From Brevundimonas sp. UBA986 (GTDB taxonomy: Bacteria; Pseudomonadota; Alphaproteobacteria; Caulobacterales; Caulobacteraceae), in contig DBBK01000044.1 in the NCBI GenBank assembly GCA_002292165.1, positions 1 to 11,677 of the forward strand: a DNA stretch of 11,677 nt, read 5' to 3'. The stretch's first letter is position 1. Every line of letters begins with the position of its first letter. The position numbers and the translations under genes were made by a program. This document shows, piece by piece, positions 5,899 to 11,677 of the stretch. Below the pieces are notes generated by a model that searched no databases, was not told the DNA's origin, and saw only the letters and a list, made by a program, of their open reading frames with translations.

Positions 5899-7398
5899 GT
5901 GAGCCCTGTTCCCGCCCGCCAGCCGCTGGATATCCTCAGCACGGCCGCCGCCCTGTCGGTGATGGCCCTGATGGTCGTTCTGCTGTTGGTGGCGACGGGC
6001 GATCCGGCGGACCGCAACCTGGTCACCACCATCGCCATCGGCCTGGGCGCCGCCGGACTGATCCTGTTCCGGCAGATCCGCAAGAGCGCGGGCGGCCTGC
6101 GGATGAGCGAGGCCCGGGCCCATTATTCCGCGACCCACGACCCGGTCACGGGCCTGCCGACCAAATCCCTGCTGCTGGACCGGATGGCCGATCTGCCGGA
6201 CGACGCCCGCGTCGGCGTCTTCTGCATCGGTCTGGATCAGTTCGAGGAGCTGTACGACTTCCTCGGCCATGACGTGGGCGATCGGGTGATCGCCGAGCTA
6301 TCGAAGCGGCTGGCCACCGTCTGTCCCGAGACCGACACCGTGGCGCGCATCGCCGACGGCGTCTTCGCCATCCACTGGCGTGACCTGACCCCGGCCAAGG
6401 CCGAGGGTGTCGCCGGCCAGCTGATCCGCCTGCTGGCCGCCCCCTGCGAGGCGGCGTCGAAGGACACCGTCATCGCCGCCTCCATCGGCGTGGCCTTCTG
6501 GGGCGCCGCGGACGGTCGGCCGGAGGAGGGCCTGCGTCGCGCCCGTCTGGCCATGGCCGCGGCCCGCAAACAGGGCGGCAACGGCTGGCGCGCCTTCGAT
6601 CCGGCCATGGACAGCGAACTGCGTGAGAGGAAGGCGCTGGAGGCCGACCTGAGAGCGGCCCTGTCCGGCGCGCCCGGCGCCGGCAGCCTGACCCTGTCCT
6701 ACCAGCCCCAGATCAATTCCCGGGGCGTGATCACCGGGGTCGAGGCCCTGATGCGCTGGGCTCACCCGGTGCGCGGCGTCATCTCGCCCTCGGTCTTCGT
6801 GCCCCTGGCCGAGAACTGCGGCCTGTCCGAGGTGGTCGATCGCTTCGCCCTGAAGCAGGCCTTCATCGACAGCCGGCGCTGGCCGACCATCCGCACCGCC
6901 ATCAACATCTCCGCCACCCAGGTCCAGGCCGGTGATCTGGTGGGCCTGCTGCAGGGGTTGCTGACCGAGACCGGCGCCTCGGCCCGGGCGTTGGAGATCG
7001 AGATCACCGAGAGCGTCCTGCTGTCCGACGATCCGGCGACCTATGAGACGCTGAAGGCGGTGCGGAAGATGGGCTTCACCCTGGCCATCGACGACTTCGG
7101 CACCGGCTATTCCAGCCTCGGCTATCTGAAGCGGTTCCCGATCGACAAGATCAAGATCGACCGGTCCTTCGTCACCCATCTGGGCATGCAGCCCGAGAGC
7201 GACGCCATCGTCCGGGCCATCGTGGAAATGGCCGAGGCCCTGGATCTGAAGGTGCTGGCCGAAGGCGTCGAGACCCGGGCCCAGGTCGACCGGCTGGCCA
7301 TCGTCGGCTGCGGCGACATCCAGGGCTTCTACTTCAGCCGTCCGGTCGAGGCCGAGGCCATCGACCGCATGCTGGCCCGCGACGCCAAGGTGGCCTGA
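5899..7398 (+). CDS. membrane-anchored cyclic-di-GMP phosphodiesterase: degenerate GGDEF plus intact EAL
   Basis: A 499-residue protein. Two N-terminal hydrophobic segments (about residues 10-31 and 41-58) anchor it in the inner membrane. A GGDEF domain follows from SATHDPVTGLPTKSLLLDRM, but its signature is ADGVF at 152-156, so cyclase activity is not expected. The EAL domain has every catalytic element: EAL at 282-284, NIS, EIEITES (E368), DDFGTG (D398-D399), KIKID (K419), AEGVET (E455) and QGF (Q475). It should hydrolyse c-di-GMP to pGpG, promoting the motile state. In the Caulobacter enzyme PdeA a non-canonical GGDEF domain binds GTP and activates EAL; whether this more altered site still binds GTP is open. 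The GTG start has AGGA 6 bases upstream; a TTG at 5851 is in frame but lacks a site. Downstream it converges with the FkbM gene, 17 bp away. Confidence 0.93.
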   Translation: MSPVPARQPLDILSTAAALSVMALMVVLLLVATGDPADRNLVTTIAIGLGAAGLILFRQIRKSAGGLRMSEARAHYSATHDPVTGLPTKSLLLDRMADLPDDARVGVFCIGLDQFEELYDFLGHDVGDRVIAELSKRLATVCPETDTVARIADGVFAIHWRDLTPAKAEGVAGQLIRLLAAPCEAASKDTVIAASIGVAFWGAADGRPEEGLRRARLAMAAARKQGGNGWRAFDPAMDSELRERKALEADLRAALSGAPGAGSLTLSYQPQINSRGVITGVEALMRWAHPVRGVISPSVFVPLAENCGLSEVVDRFALKQAFIDSRRWPTIRTAINISATQVQAGDLVGLLQGLLTETGASARALEIEITESVLLSDDPATYETLKAVRKMGFTLAIDDFGTGYSSLGYLKRFPIDKIKIDRSFVTHLGMQPESDAIVRAIVEMAEALDLKVLAEGVETRAQVDRLAIVGCGDIQGFYFSRPVEAEAIDRMLARDAKVA

Positions 7399-7415
7399 AG
7401 CCGCGCCGAGGCCGG

Positions 7416-8291
7416 TCAGGGCTCCAGGAACAGCATCCAGTCATCGACCCGACGCGTGTCGAGCAGGCGCATCCGGTCCGCCGGGGTCGCGCGACTGTCG
7501 CGGCCGATGACGCTGATTCGGCCATAGACCGCCTCCAGCCGGTCCAGAAGTCCGGCCGGGTCGGCTGAGCGCAGGGCGTTGAACTCCAGCACCAGCATCG
7601 GCCGGTCGCGCTGGATGATCGCCCAGGCGCCGTCGAGGAAGGCCTCCTCATGGCCCTCGACGTCCACCTTCATGAAGTCCACGCGCGGCCAGTCGGCCAG
7701 CAGGGTTTCCAGCCGCGCGGTCTCGACGGCGACGGTTCCGGGCGCGGCCTCGCCGACCAGATGGCCGTTCTTGGGCTCATGGTCGGGCACGCTGAGGTGC
7801 AGGACAGCGCCGTCCTCGGAGCCCGCCGCCTTTTCGAACAGCTCGACGCGGGTCTGGAAGCCGTTGGCGTAGAGGGAGCGGCGCATCAGGCCGGCCAGCC
7901 GGGGATTGGGCTCGATCGCCGCGACCCGTCCTTCCGAGCCCGTCAGATGGGCGAAAAGCAGGGTGTAGTAGCCGTGGTTGGCGCCCGCATCGACGATGCG
8001 CATCCCGGGCGTGATCCGCCGCGCCATGAAGGCCGTCAGCCAGCCCTCCCACAGCCCGTCCAGCATGACGTGAACGCCGAAGCCGACGTCGTCCGAGGCG
8101 ACGTAAAGGCGATAACGGCTGAGCACCCGGCACAGGACCGTGCGATCCCCGACATAGACCGCGCTCGCCATCGCCCGGCTGCGGCGCAGCAGGGTCTCCG
8201 CATCCATTCGGCGCAGGGCCTTCAGGGGGATCGGGCGCGGGCCGACGAGAGAGGCGGGCAGGAGGCCCCGAAGCCAGTTCAACGGTTTCAA
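7416..8291 (-). CDS. FkbM family methyltransferase
   Basis: A 291-residue SAM-dependent methyltransferase of the FkbM family. The SAM-binding motif I is VDAGANHGYYTLLFA from residue 100, the acidic end of strand 2 is VAAIEPNPRLAGLM, and the FkbM hallmark DFMKVDVEGHEEAFLDG lies at about 205-221. The family O-methylates sugars, polysaccharides, lipids or polyketides; the substrate here is not identifiable. The N-terminal 90 residues are extra to the core fold. The start appears to be a TTG at 8289-8291, because a perfect GGAGG lies five bases upstream. The first in-frame ATG (8207) would lose 28 residues and has no such site. It lies downstream of glnA in the same direction but behind a strong terminator, so it probably depends on read-through or its own promoter. 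It converges with the EAL gene. Confidence 0.9.
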   Translation of the reverse strand: MKPLNWLRGLLPASLVGPRPIPLKALRRMDAETLLRRSRAMASAVYVGDRTVLCRVLSRYRLYVASDDVGFGVHVMLDGLWEGWLTAFMARRITPGMRIVDAGANHGYYTLLFAHLTGSEGRVAAIEPNPRLAGLMRRSLYANGFQTRVELFEKAAGSEDGAVLHLSVPDHEPKNGHLVGEAAPGTVAVETARLETLLADWPRVDFMKVDVEGHEEAFLDGAWAIIQRDRPMLVLEFNALRSADPAGLLDRLEAVYGRISVIGRDSRATPADRMRLLDTRRVDDWMLFLEP

Positions 8292-8300
8292 ACGCGCCTC

Positions 8301-8342
8301 CGAAAACGAACCGGCCGGGAGCGACAGTGTCGTCCCGGCCGG
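8301..8342 (-). terminator. rho-independent terminator after glnA
   Basis: A perfect 10-bp GC-rich stem (8311-8320 pairs with 8333-8342: CCGGCCGGGA against TCCCGGCCGG) encloses a 12-base loop. Read on the minus strand it is followed by the T-rich stretch TTCGTTTTCG, which is the arrangement of an intrinsic terminator for glnA, whose stop is 45 bases before. The T-stretch runs directly into the Shine-Dalgarno of the FkbM gene. Confidence 0.75.
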
Positions 8343-8387
8343 AATGCATCTGACTGTCCGGCGAGGCCGAGGCCCCGCCGTGATCCA

Positions 8388-9797
8388 TCAGCAGCTGTAG
8401 TACATGTCGAACTCGACCGGGTGCGGGTGCAGTTGCAGACGCGCGACCTCTTCCATCTTCAGCTCGATGTAGCTGTCGATGAAGTCGTCATCCATGACGC
8501 CGCCCTTCTTGAGGAAGGCGCGGTCCTTGTCGAGGCTGTCCAGGGCTTCCTTCAGCGAGCCGCAGACCTCGGGGATCGAGCCGCGCTCTTCCGGCGGCAG
8601 ATCGTAGAGGTTCTTGTCGGCGGGGCCGCCCGGATCGATCTGGTTCTCGATCCCGTCCAGACCGGCCATCAGCAGGGCGGTGAAGGTCAGATAGGGGTTG
8701 CCCATGGGGTCGGGGAAGCGGGCTTCGATACGCTTGCCCTTCGGCGAGGAGACCCACGGAATACGGATCGAGGCCGAGCGGTTGCGCGACGAATAGGCCA
8801 GCTTGACCGGCGCTTCATAGCCCGGGACCAGACGCTTGTAGGAGTTGGTCGTCGAGTTGGAGAAGGCGTTGATGGCCTTGGCGTGCTTGATGATGCCGCC
8901 GATGTACCACAGGCATTCCTGCGACAGGCCGGCGTATTTGTCGCCGGCGAACAGCGGCTTGCCGTCGCGCCAGATCGACTGGTGCACGTGCATGCCCGAG
9001 CCGTTGTCCTTGAACATCGGCTTGGCCATGAAGGTCGCCGACTTGCCGTAGGCCGCGGCGACGTTGTGGATGATGTACTTATACAGCTGCAGGCGGTCGG
9101 CCATGGTCAGCATGTCCGAGAACTTCAGGCCGAGCTCGTGCTGGGCCGGAGCCACCTCGTGGTGGTGCTTCTCGGGCTGCATGCCCATGTCGCGCATGAC
9201 GCCCAGCATCTCGGCGCGCAGGTCCTGGCCGGAGTCGACCGGGTTGACGGGGAAATAGCCGCCCTTCGGCCCAGGGCGGTGGCCCATGTTGCCTTCGGTG
9301 TATTCGGCGCCCGTGTTGGCCGGCAGCTCGATCGAGTCATACGAGTAGCTGGTGTGGCCCGGCTCGGTCGTCCAGCGGACGTCGTCGAAGATGAAGAACT
9401 CGGCTTCCGGGCCGAAGTAAACCACGTCGCCCACGCCCGAGGACTGGATGTAGCTGAGGGCCTTCTTGGCCATCGAGCGGCTGTCGCGGTTGTAGGGCTC
9501 GCCGGTGTCCGGGTTCATGACGTCGCAGAACAGGAACAGGGTCGTGGCCTGGTAGAAGGGGTCGATATAGGCCGTGGTCAGGTCGGGCTTCAGCAGCATG
9601 TCCGACTCATTGATGGCCTTCCAGCCCGCGATCGACGAGCCGTCGAACATGGTGCCTTCGTTCAGGAACTCGTCGTCGACCAGGTCGATGTCGAAGGTGA
9701 CGTGCTGAAGCTTGCCACGGGTGTCGGTGAAGCGGACATCGACGTATTTCACGTCCTTGTCCTTGATCTCCTTGAGGATCTTGTCGGCCGCGCTCAT
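8388..9797 (-). CDS. glnA: glutamine synthetase, type I
   Basis: Type I glutamine synthetase of 469 residues, the normal length, making glutamine from glutamate, ammonia and ATP as a cytosolic dodecamer. Recognisable elements are TMFDGSSIAGW near residue 49, the metal-binding VVYFGPEAEFFIF, the ATP/glutamate site NGSGMHVHQS, and IEARFPDPMGNPYL. The adenylylation loop KNLYDLPPEE carries the target tyrosine at residue 398 (Tyr397 when Met is not counted), so activity should be controlled by GlnE adenylylation, itself directed by PII. The C-terminus HPVEFDMYYSC is typical. The ATG at 9795-9797 is preceded by AGGA with 10-base spacing. The open frame runs further upstream, but only as the antisense frame of glnB. 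glnB lies 73 bp upstream, the classical alphaproteobacterial glnB-glnA unit. A terminator follows. Confidence 0.98.
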   Translation of the reverse strand: MSAADKILKEIKDKDVKYVDVRFTDTRGKLQHVTFDIDLVDDEFLNEGTMFDGSSIAGWKAINESDMLLKPDLTTAYIDPFYQATTLFLFCDVMNPDTGEPYNRDSRSMAKKALSYIQSSGVGDVVYFGPEAEFFIFDDVRWTTEPGHTSYSYDSIELPANTGAEYTEGNMGHRPGPKGGYFPVNPVDSGQDLRAEMLGVMRDMGMQPEKHHHEVAPAQHELGLKFSDMLTMADRLQLYKYIIHNVAAAYGKSATFMAKPMFKDNGSGMHVHQSIWRDGKPLFAGDKYAGLSQECLWYIGGIIKHAKAINAFSNSTTNSYKRLVPGYEAPVKLAYSSRNRSASIRIPWVSSPKGKRIEARFPDPMGNPYLTFTALLMAGLDGIENQIDPGGPADKNLYDLPPEERGSIPEVCGSLKEALDSLDKDRAFLKKGGVMDDDFIDSYIELKMEEVARLQLHPHPVEFDMYYSC

Positions 9798-9836
9798 GTC
9801 TCGATGGTCCTGTTTCTTATGGGGAGGAAGCTGTGT

Positions 9837-9862
9837 CGTCGGGTCCCAGAAACCCTTCGACG
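9837..9862 (-). promoter_or_regulatory. candidate hairpin between glnB and glnA
   Basis: CGTCG at 9837-9841 and CGACG at 9858-9862 are complementary, with a second short GGT/ACC pairing inside. The hairpin lies in the 73-bp glnB-glnA gap. It could stabilise or attenuate the glnBA transcript so that the two products are made in different amounts, or form part of a glnA-specific control region. The stem is short and no T-run is present, so this is a weak call. Confidence 0.25.
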
Positions 9863-9870
9863 GGATGGAA

Positions 9871-10209
9871 TCAAACGGCCTGGGCGCCGGTTTCTCCGGT
9901 TCGGATGCGGATGACGTCGGTGACCTCGGTGACGAAGATCTTTCCGTCGCCGATCTTGCCCGTGCGGGCCGCCGTCTGGATGGCCTCGACCACGGCCGGG
10001 TAGAGGTCGTCGGCGACCACCACCTCGATCTTGATCTTGGGCAGGAAGTCGATGACGTACTCGGCCCCGCGATAGAGTTCGGAGTGACCCTTCTGGCGGC
10101 CATATCCCTTGGCCTCGAGCACAGTCATCCCCTGCACTCCGATGTCCTGGAGCGCCTCTTTCACATCGTCCAGCTTGAAAGGCTTGATGACGGCTTCGAT
10201 CTTCTTCAT
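9871..10209 (-). CDS. glnB: nitrogen regulatory protein PII
   Basis: PII protein of 112 residues, the family length, a trimeric sensor of 2-oxoglutarate, ATP/ADP and glutamine status. It starts MKKIEAVIKPFKLDDVKEAL. The T-loop GYGRQKGHSELYRGAEYV holds the uridylylation target Y51. The nucleotide-binding B-loop is TGKIGDGKIFV and the end is VIRIRTGE. Unmodified PII steers GlnE to adenylylate glutamine synthetase and NtrB to dephosphorylate NtrC; the GlnD-uridylylated form does the reverse. Its position directly upstream of glnA, not amtB, supports GlnB rather than GlnK. The ATG at 10207-10209 has only a weak GGGA site. The 114-bp region to the divergent nnrD gene should carry the promoters; I could not find a convincing sigma-54 (-24/-12) element there. 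Confidence 0.97.
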   Translation of the reverse strand: MKKIEAVIKPFKLDDVKEALQDIGVQGMTVLEAKGYGRQKGHSELYRGAEYVIDFLPKIKIEVVVADDLYPAVVEAIQTAARTGKIGDGKIFVTEVTDVIRIRTGETGAQAV

Positions 10210-10323
10210 CGCAATCCCGAGGCGGCTCTTGATTGGCCTTGCGCTCGGGGACCAAAGGGACATCGCATTGCACCATAAGGCAAGCCCCATTTGTATTTTC
10301 CGTGTCAGAGGACGGACCGATAG

Positions 10324-11154
10324 ATGACGGAATCCAATACCCCGGCCCTGTGGCGCAATATTCTGCCGTGGCCCGGTCCGGATGCGCACAAACATCAAAG
10401 GGGCCGATTGGGCGTGGTGTCCGGTCCCGCCTTCAACACGGGCGCAGCGAGGCTGGCGGCGCGGGCGGGCCTGAGGGTCGGCGCCGGCCTGGTGCGCATC
10501 CTGTGCCCGCCGGGCGCGGCGCCGGTGATCGCCCCGACGGTGACGGCGATCATGCTGGACGAGTTCCTGTCGCCCGAGGCTCTCGGCCGACTGGCGGAGC
10601 CGCTGGACGCCGTCGTCATCGGCCCGGCGGCGGGGCTGGAGGAGGAGACGACCTACAATCTCGCGGCGCTCGGCCGGACCGGGGCGGCCCTGGTCGTGGA
10701 CGCGGACGCCCTGACCGTCTTCAAGGACCGGCCCAAGGCCCTGTTCGCCTGTCTGGACCGCGACGACGTCCTGACCCCGCATGAGGGGGAGTTCGACCGG
10801 GTGTTCCCGAATCTGCTCAAGCACGGGCGCGAGACCGCCGCTTGGGAGGCCGCCCGTGTCGCCGGGGCCGTGGTGGTGCTGAAGGGCCGGGAGACCATCA
10901 TCGCCTCGCCCGACGGCCGGATGCGAATCAACCCCAACGGCACGCCCTGGCTGGCCACGGCCGGCAGCGGCGACGTCCTGGCCGGGATGATCGCCGGCCT
11001 GATCGCCCAGCGTATGGACAGCTTCGAGGCGGCCTGCGCGGCCGTCTGGATGCACTGCGACGCCGCCGAACGGTTCGGCCCGGGCCTGATCGCCGAGGAC
11101 CTGCCGGAGCGGCTGCCGGCGGTGCTGGGGGACCTGCGGCCGGATACGGTCTGA
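10324..11154 (+). CDS. nnrD: ADP-dependent NAD(P)H-hydrate dehydratase, stand-alone
   Basis: A 276-residue YjeF C-terminal-type (ribokinase-like fold) enzyme that uses ADP or ATP to turn damaged NAD(P)H hydrate back into NAD(P)H. The family motifs are clear: HKHQRGRLGVVSG and NTGAARLAARAGLRVGAGLV near the N-terminus, LTPHEGEF at about 150-157, and NGTPWLATAGSGDVLAGM at 205-222, with the catalytic Asp at about 217 in GSGD. In many bacteria this domain is fused behind the NnrE epimerase domain in a protein of about 500 residues. Here the frame begins at the dehydratase domain itself (ATG with AGAGGA 11 bases upstream), so the epimerase must be encoded elsewhere or be missing. It is divergent from glnB. 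It is a metabolite-repair enzyme expected in the cytosol. Confidence 0.93.
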   Translation: MTESNTPALWRNILPWPGPDAHKHQRGRLGVVSGPAFNTGAARLAARAGLRVGAGLVRILCPPGAAPVIAPTVTAIMLDEFLSPEALGRLAEPLDAVVIGPAAGLEEETTYNLAALGRTGAALVVDADALTVFKDRPKALFACLDRDDVLTPHEGEFDRVFPNLLKHGRETAAWEAARVAGAVVVLKGRETIIASPDGRMRINPNGTPWLATAGSGDVLAGMIAGLIAQRMDSFEAACAAVWMHCDAAERFGPGLIAEDLPERLPAVLGDLRPDTV

Positions 11155-11194
11155 GGCGCCGCCTGAGGTCGAACGGCGGTCTTCGGCATCGTCC

Positions 11195-11212
11195 ACAGGA
11201 ACAGGAACAGAA
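11195..11212. repeat. short hexamer tandem repeat
   Basis: Three head-to-tail hexamers, ACAGGA, ACAGGA and ACAGAA, occur in the 121-bp gap (11155-11275) after nnrD. They are too short to classify and could vary by slippage. Confidence 0.5.
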
Positions 11213-11221
11213 CGGCAACAA

Positions 11222-11245
11222 CCGGCTTGAGCCGGGCCGGTCGTT
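11222..11245 (+). terminator. weak candidate terminator after nnrD
   Basis: CCGGC at 11222-11226 and GCCGG at 11231-11235 form a 5-bp stem with a TTGA tetraloop. TCGTTT follows a few bases later (11241-11246). It lies about 70 bases after the nnrD stop and before the next Shine-Dalgarno. The stem is short and the T-run poor, so it may not act alone. Confidence 0.3.
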
Positions 11246-11275
11246 TGCCTAGCCTCGCGAGTCGAGGAGGCGCCA

Positions 11276-11590
11276 ATGCACGATATCAGGACCGAACGTT
11301 ACAGCCGGCCCGGGCTGCGGGTTGCGACGCCCTCGACAACGACGATTCACGTCACCGGCGCCCAGCTGGTCGTCGCCTGTGCGGGCGCGAGCTGCAGCCA
11401 CGAGATCCTGGTCGATCCCCAGCCCCTGTTCGGCGCGCGCCGGTTCTGGCCCGTCAGCGGCCGCTCCGAACGCTTCCGCTGCCGCTGCGGTTCGCGCGAG
11501 ACCCGACTGACCTATACGGCGGGCCTGGTGGCTCCGGAGCTGGCGAACGACGACCCGCTGAACGAGGACGCCATCCGCCTGTGGGCGTGA
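11276..11590 (+). CDS. small hypothetical protein with a putative four-cysteine zinc site
   Basis: A 104-residue protein of no family I can name. A strong GAGGAGG Shine-Dalgarno at 11264-11270, five bases before the ATG, supports it as a real gene. It has four cysteines in two clusters: C35-x4-C40 in VACAGASCSHE and C69-x-C71 in RFRCRCGSRE, about 28 residues apart. That spacing fits a zinc-ribbon-like fold with two cysteine knuckles, although neither cluster is the classical C-x2-C. The region between is rich in aromatic and basic residues (FGARRFWPVSGR). There is no signal peptide or membrane helix, so it is probably cytosolic. It may bind nucleic acid, but that is inference from the knuckles and the basic surface only. 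It lies between nnrD and tRNA-Leu in the same direction, and its high-GC codon usage matches the neighbours. Confidence 0.75.
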   Translation: MHDIRTERYSRPGLRVATPSTTTIHVTGAQLVVACAGASCSHEILVDPQPLFGARRFWPVSGRSERFRCRCGSRETRLTYTAGLVAPELANDDPLNEDAIRLWA

Positions 11591-11637
11591 GCCGTAGACG
11601 CGAGCGCGGCCCGCCTGTAGAGCGGCGCTCCTACCGT

Positions 11638-11677
11638 GCGGATGTGGCGAAACTGGTAGACGCACCAGATTTAGGTT
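11638..11677 (+). tRNA. tRNA-Leu (anticodon UAG), 5' part only
   Basis: The last 40 bases are the 5' half of a leucine tRNA. The acceptor strand is GCGGATG, then TG and the D arm GCGAAACTGGTAGACGC, then the anticodon stem ACCAGA and loop TTTAGGT with anticodon TAG at 11672-11674, cut by the window edge. The sequence closely parallels E. coli tRNA-Leu(UAG), which reads CUN codons, chiefly CUA. The 47 bases before it hold a GAGCGC/GCGCTC inverted repeat (11602-11607 and 11625-11630) that may end transcription of the preceding gene. Confidence 0.92.

Noticed and set aside
7650..9914. A 754-codon plus-strand open frame across the FkbM and glnA genes.
   Set aside because: It is antisense to two well-identified genes. 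GC-rich codons with G/C third positions leave few stops on the opposite strand, and the translation is Arg/Gly/Val/His-rich with no motif.
10210..10323. A possible sigma-54 (-24/-12) promoter for glnB.
   Set aside because: I tested the GG and GC pairs on the minus strand; none has the required 10-base spacing. The closest is one base short.
9871..11196. A 441-codon minus-strand frame that ends in PII and could suggest a fused PII protein.
   Set aside because: PII proteins begin at the MKKIEAVIKPF methionine; the extra N-terminal part is antisense to nnrD and has no domain.
10653..11276. A minus-strand frame beginning with a signal-peptide-like segment (VVAVLFLFLW).
   Set aside because: The hydrophobic stretch comes from the hexamer repeat at 11195-11212; the rest is antisense to nnrD and has no plausible domain.
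1..11677. A CRISPR array, insertion sequence, integrase, toxin-antitoxin pair or defence system.
   Set aside because: No spaced direct repeats, transposase, recombinase or nuclease genes other than RNase HI are seen on either strand.

Overview
The window reads as ordinary chromosomal backbone of a high-GC alphaproteobacterium, probably a member of the Caulobacterales (Caulobacter/Brevundimonas type). The basis is the very GC-rich codon usage, the frequent GTG and TTG starts, the glnB-glnA pair and the compact tatABC operon. The genus is inference. I see no mobile element, CRISPR array or phage gene.

Left part (1-2062): the start of a GlcD/D-2-hydroxyacid dehydrogenase-type flavoprotein runs off the left edge on the minus strand. 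It is divergent from a small Nudix hydrolase. Next comes a 200-residue unrecognised protein with one N-terminal membrane helix. Its DNA is visibly less GC-rich than its neighbours, a near-symmetric palindrome abuts its start, and a short open frame that may be a gene remnant lies behind it. This is the only stretch that looks accessory.

Middle (2063-7398): an SPFH-domain protein (QmcA/paraslipin type) and its NfeD-like partner form a membrane-protein pair. RNase HI converges on nfeD, and the two stop codons share one CTAG. Divergent from rnhA is the twin-arginine translocase operon tatA-tatB-tatC. TatB has a long Ala/Lys/Pro-rich tail and TatC an enlarged first periplasmic loop. A membrane-anchored cyclic-di-GMP phosphodiesterase follows. 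Its EAL domain is intact, its GGDEF domain is degenerate, and its Shine-Dalgarno lies in a predicted hairpin.

Right part (7416-11677): on the minus strand, glnB (PII) and glnA (glutamine synthetase I) form the core ammonia-assimilation unit. Behind a strong hairpin terminator lies an FkbM-type methyltransferase with a TTG start. Divergent from glnB is a stand-alone NAD(P)H-hydrate dehydratase (nnrD). Then come a small four-cysteine protein and the first half of tRNA-Leu(UAG), cut by the right edge.

No clear undescribed multi-gene system is visible. The best candidates for something new are the low-GC membrane protein with its palindrome, the four-cysteine protein, and the RNA hairpin in front of the EAL gene.
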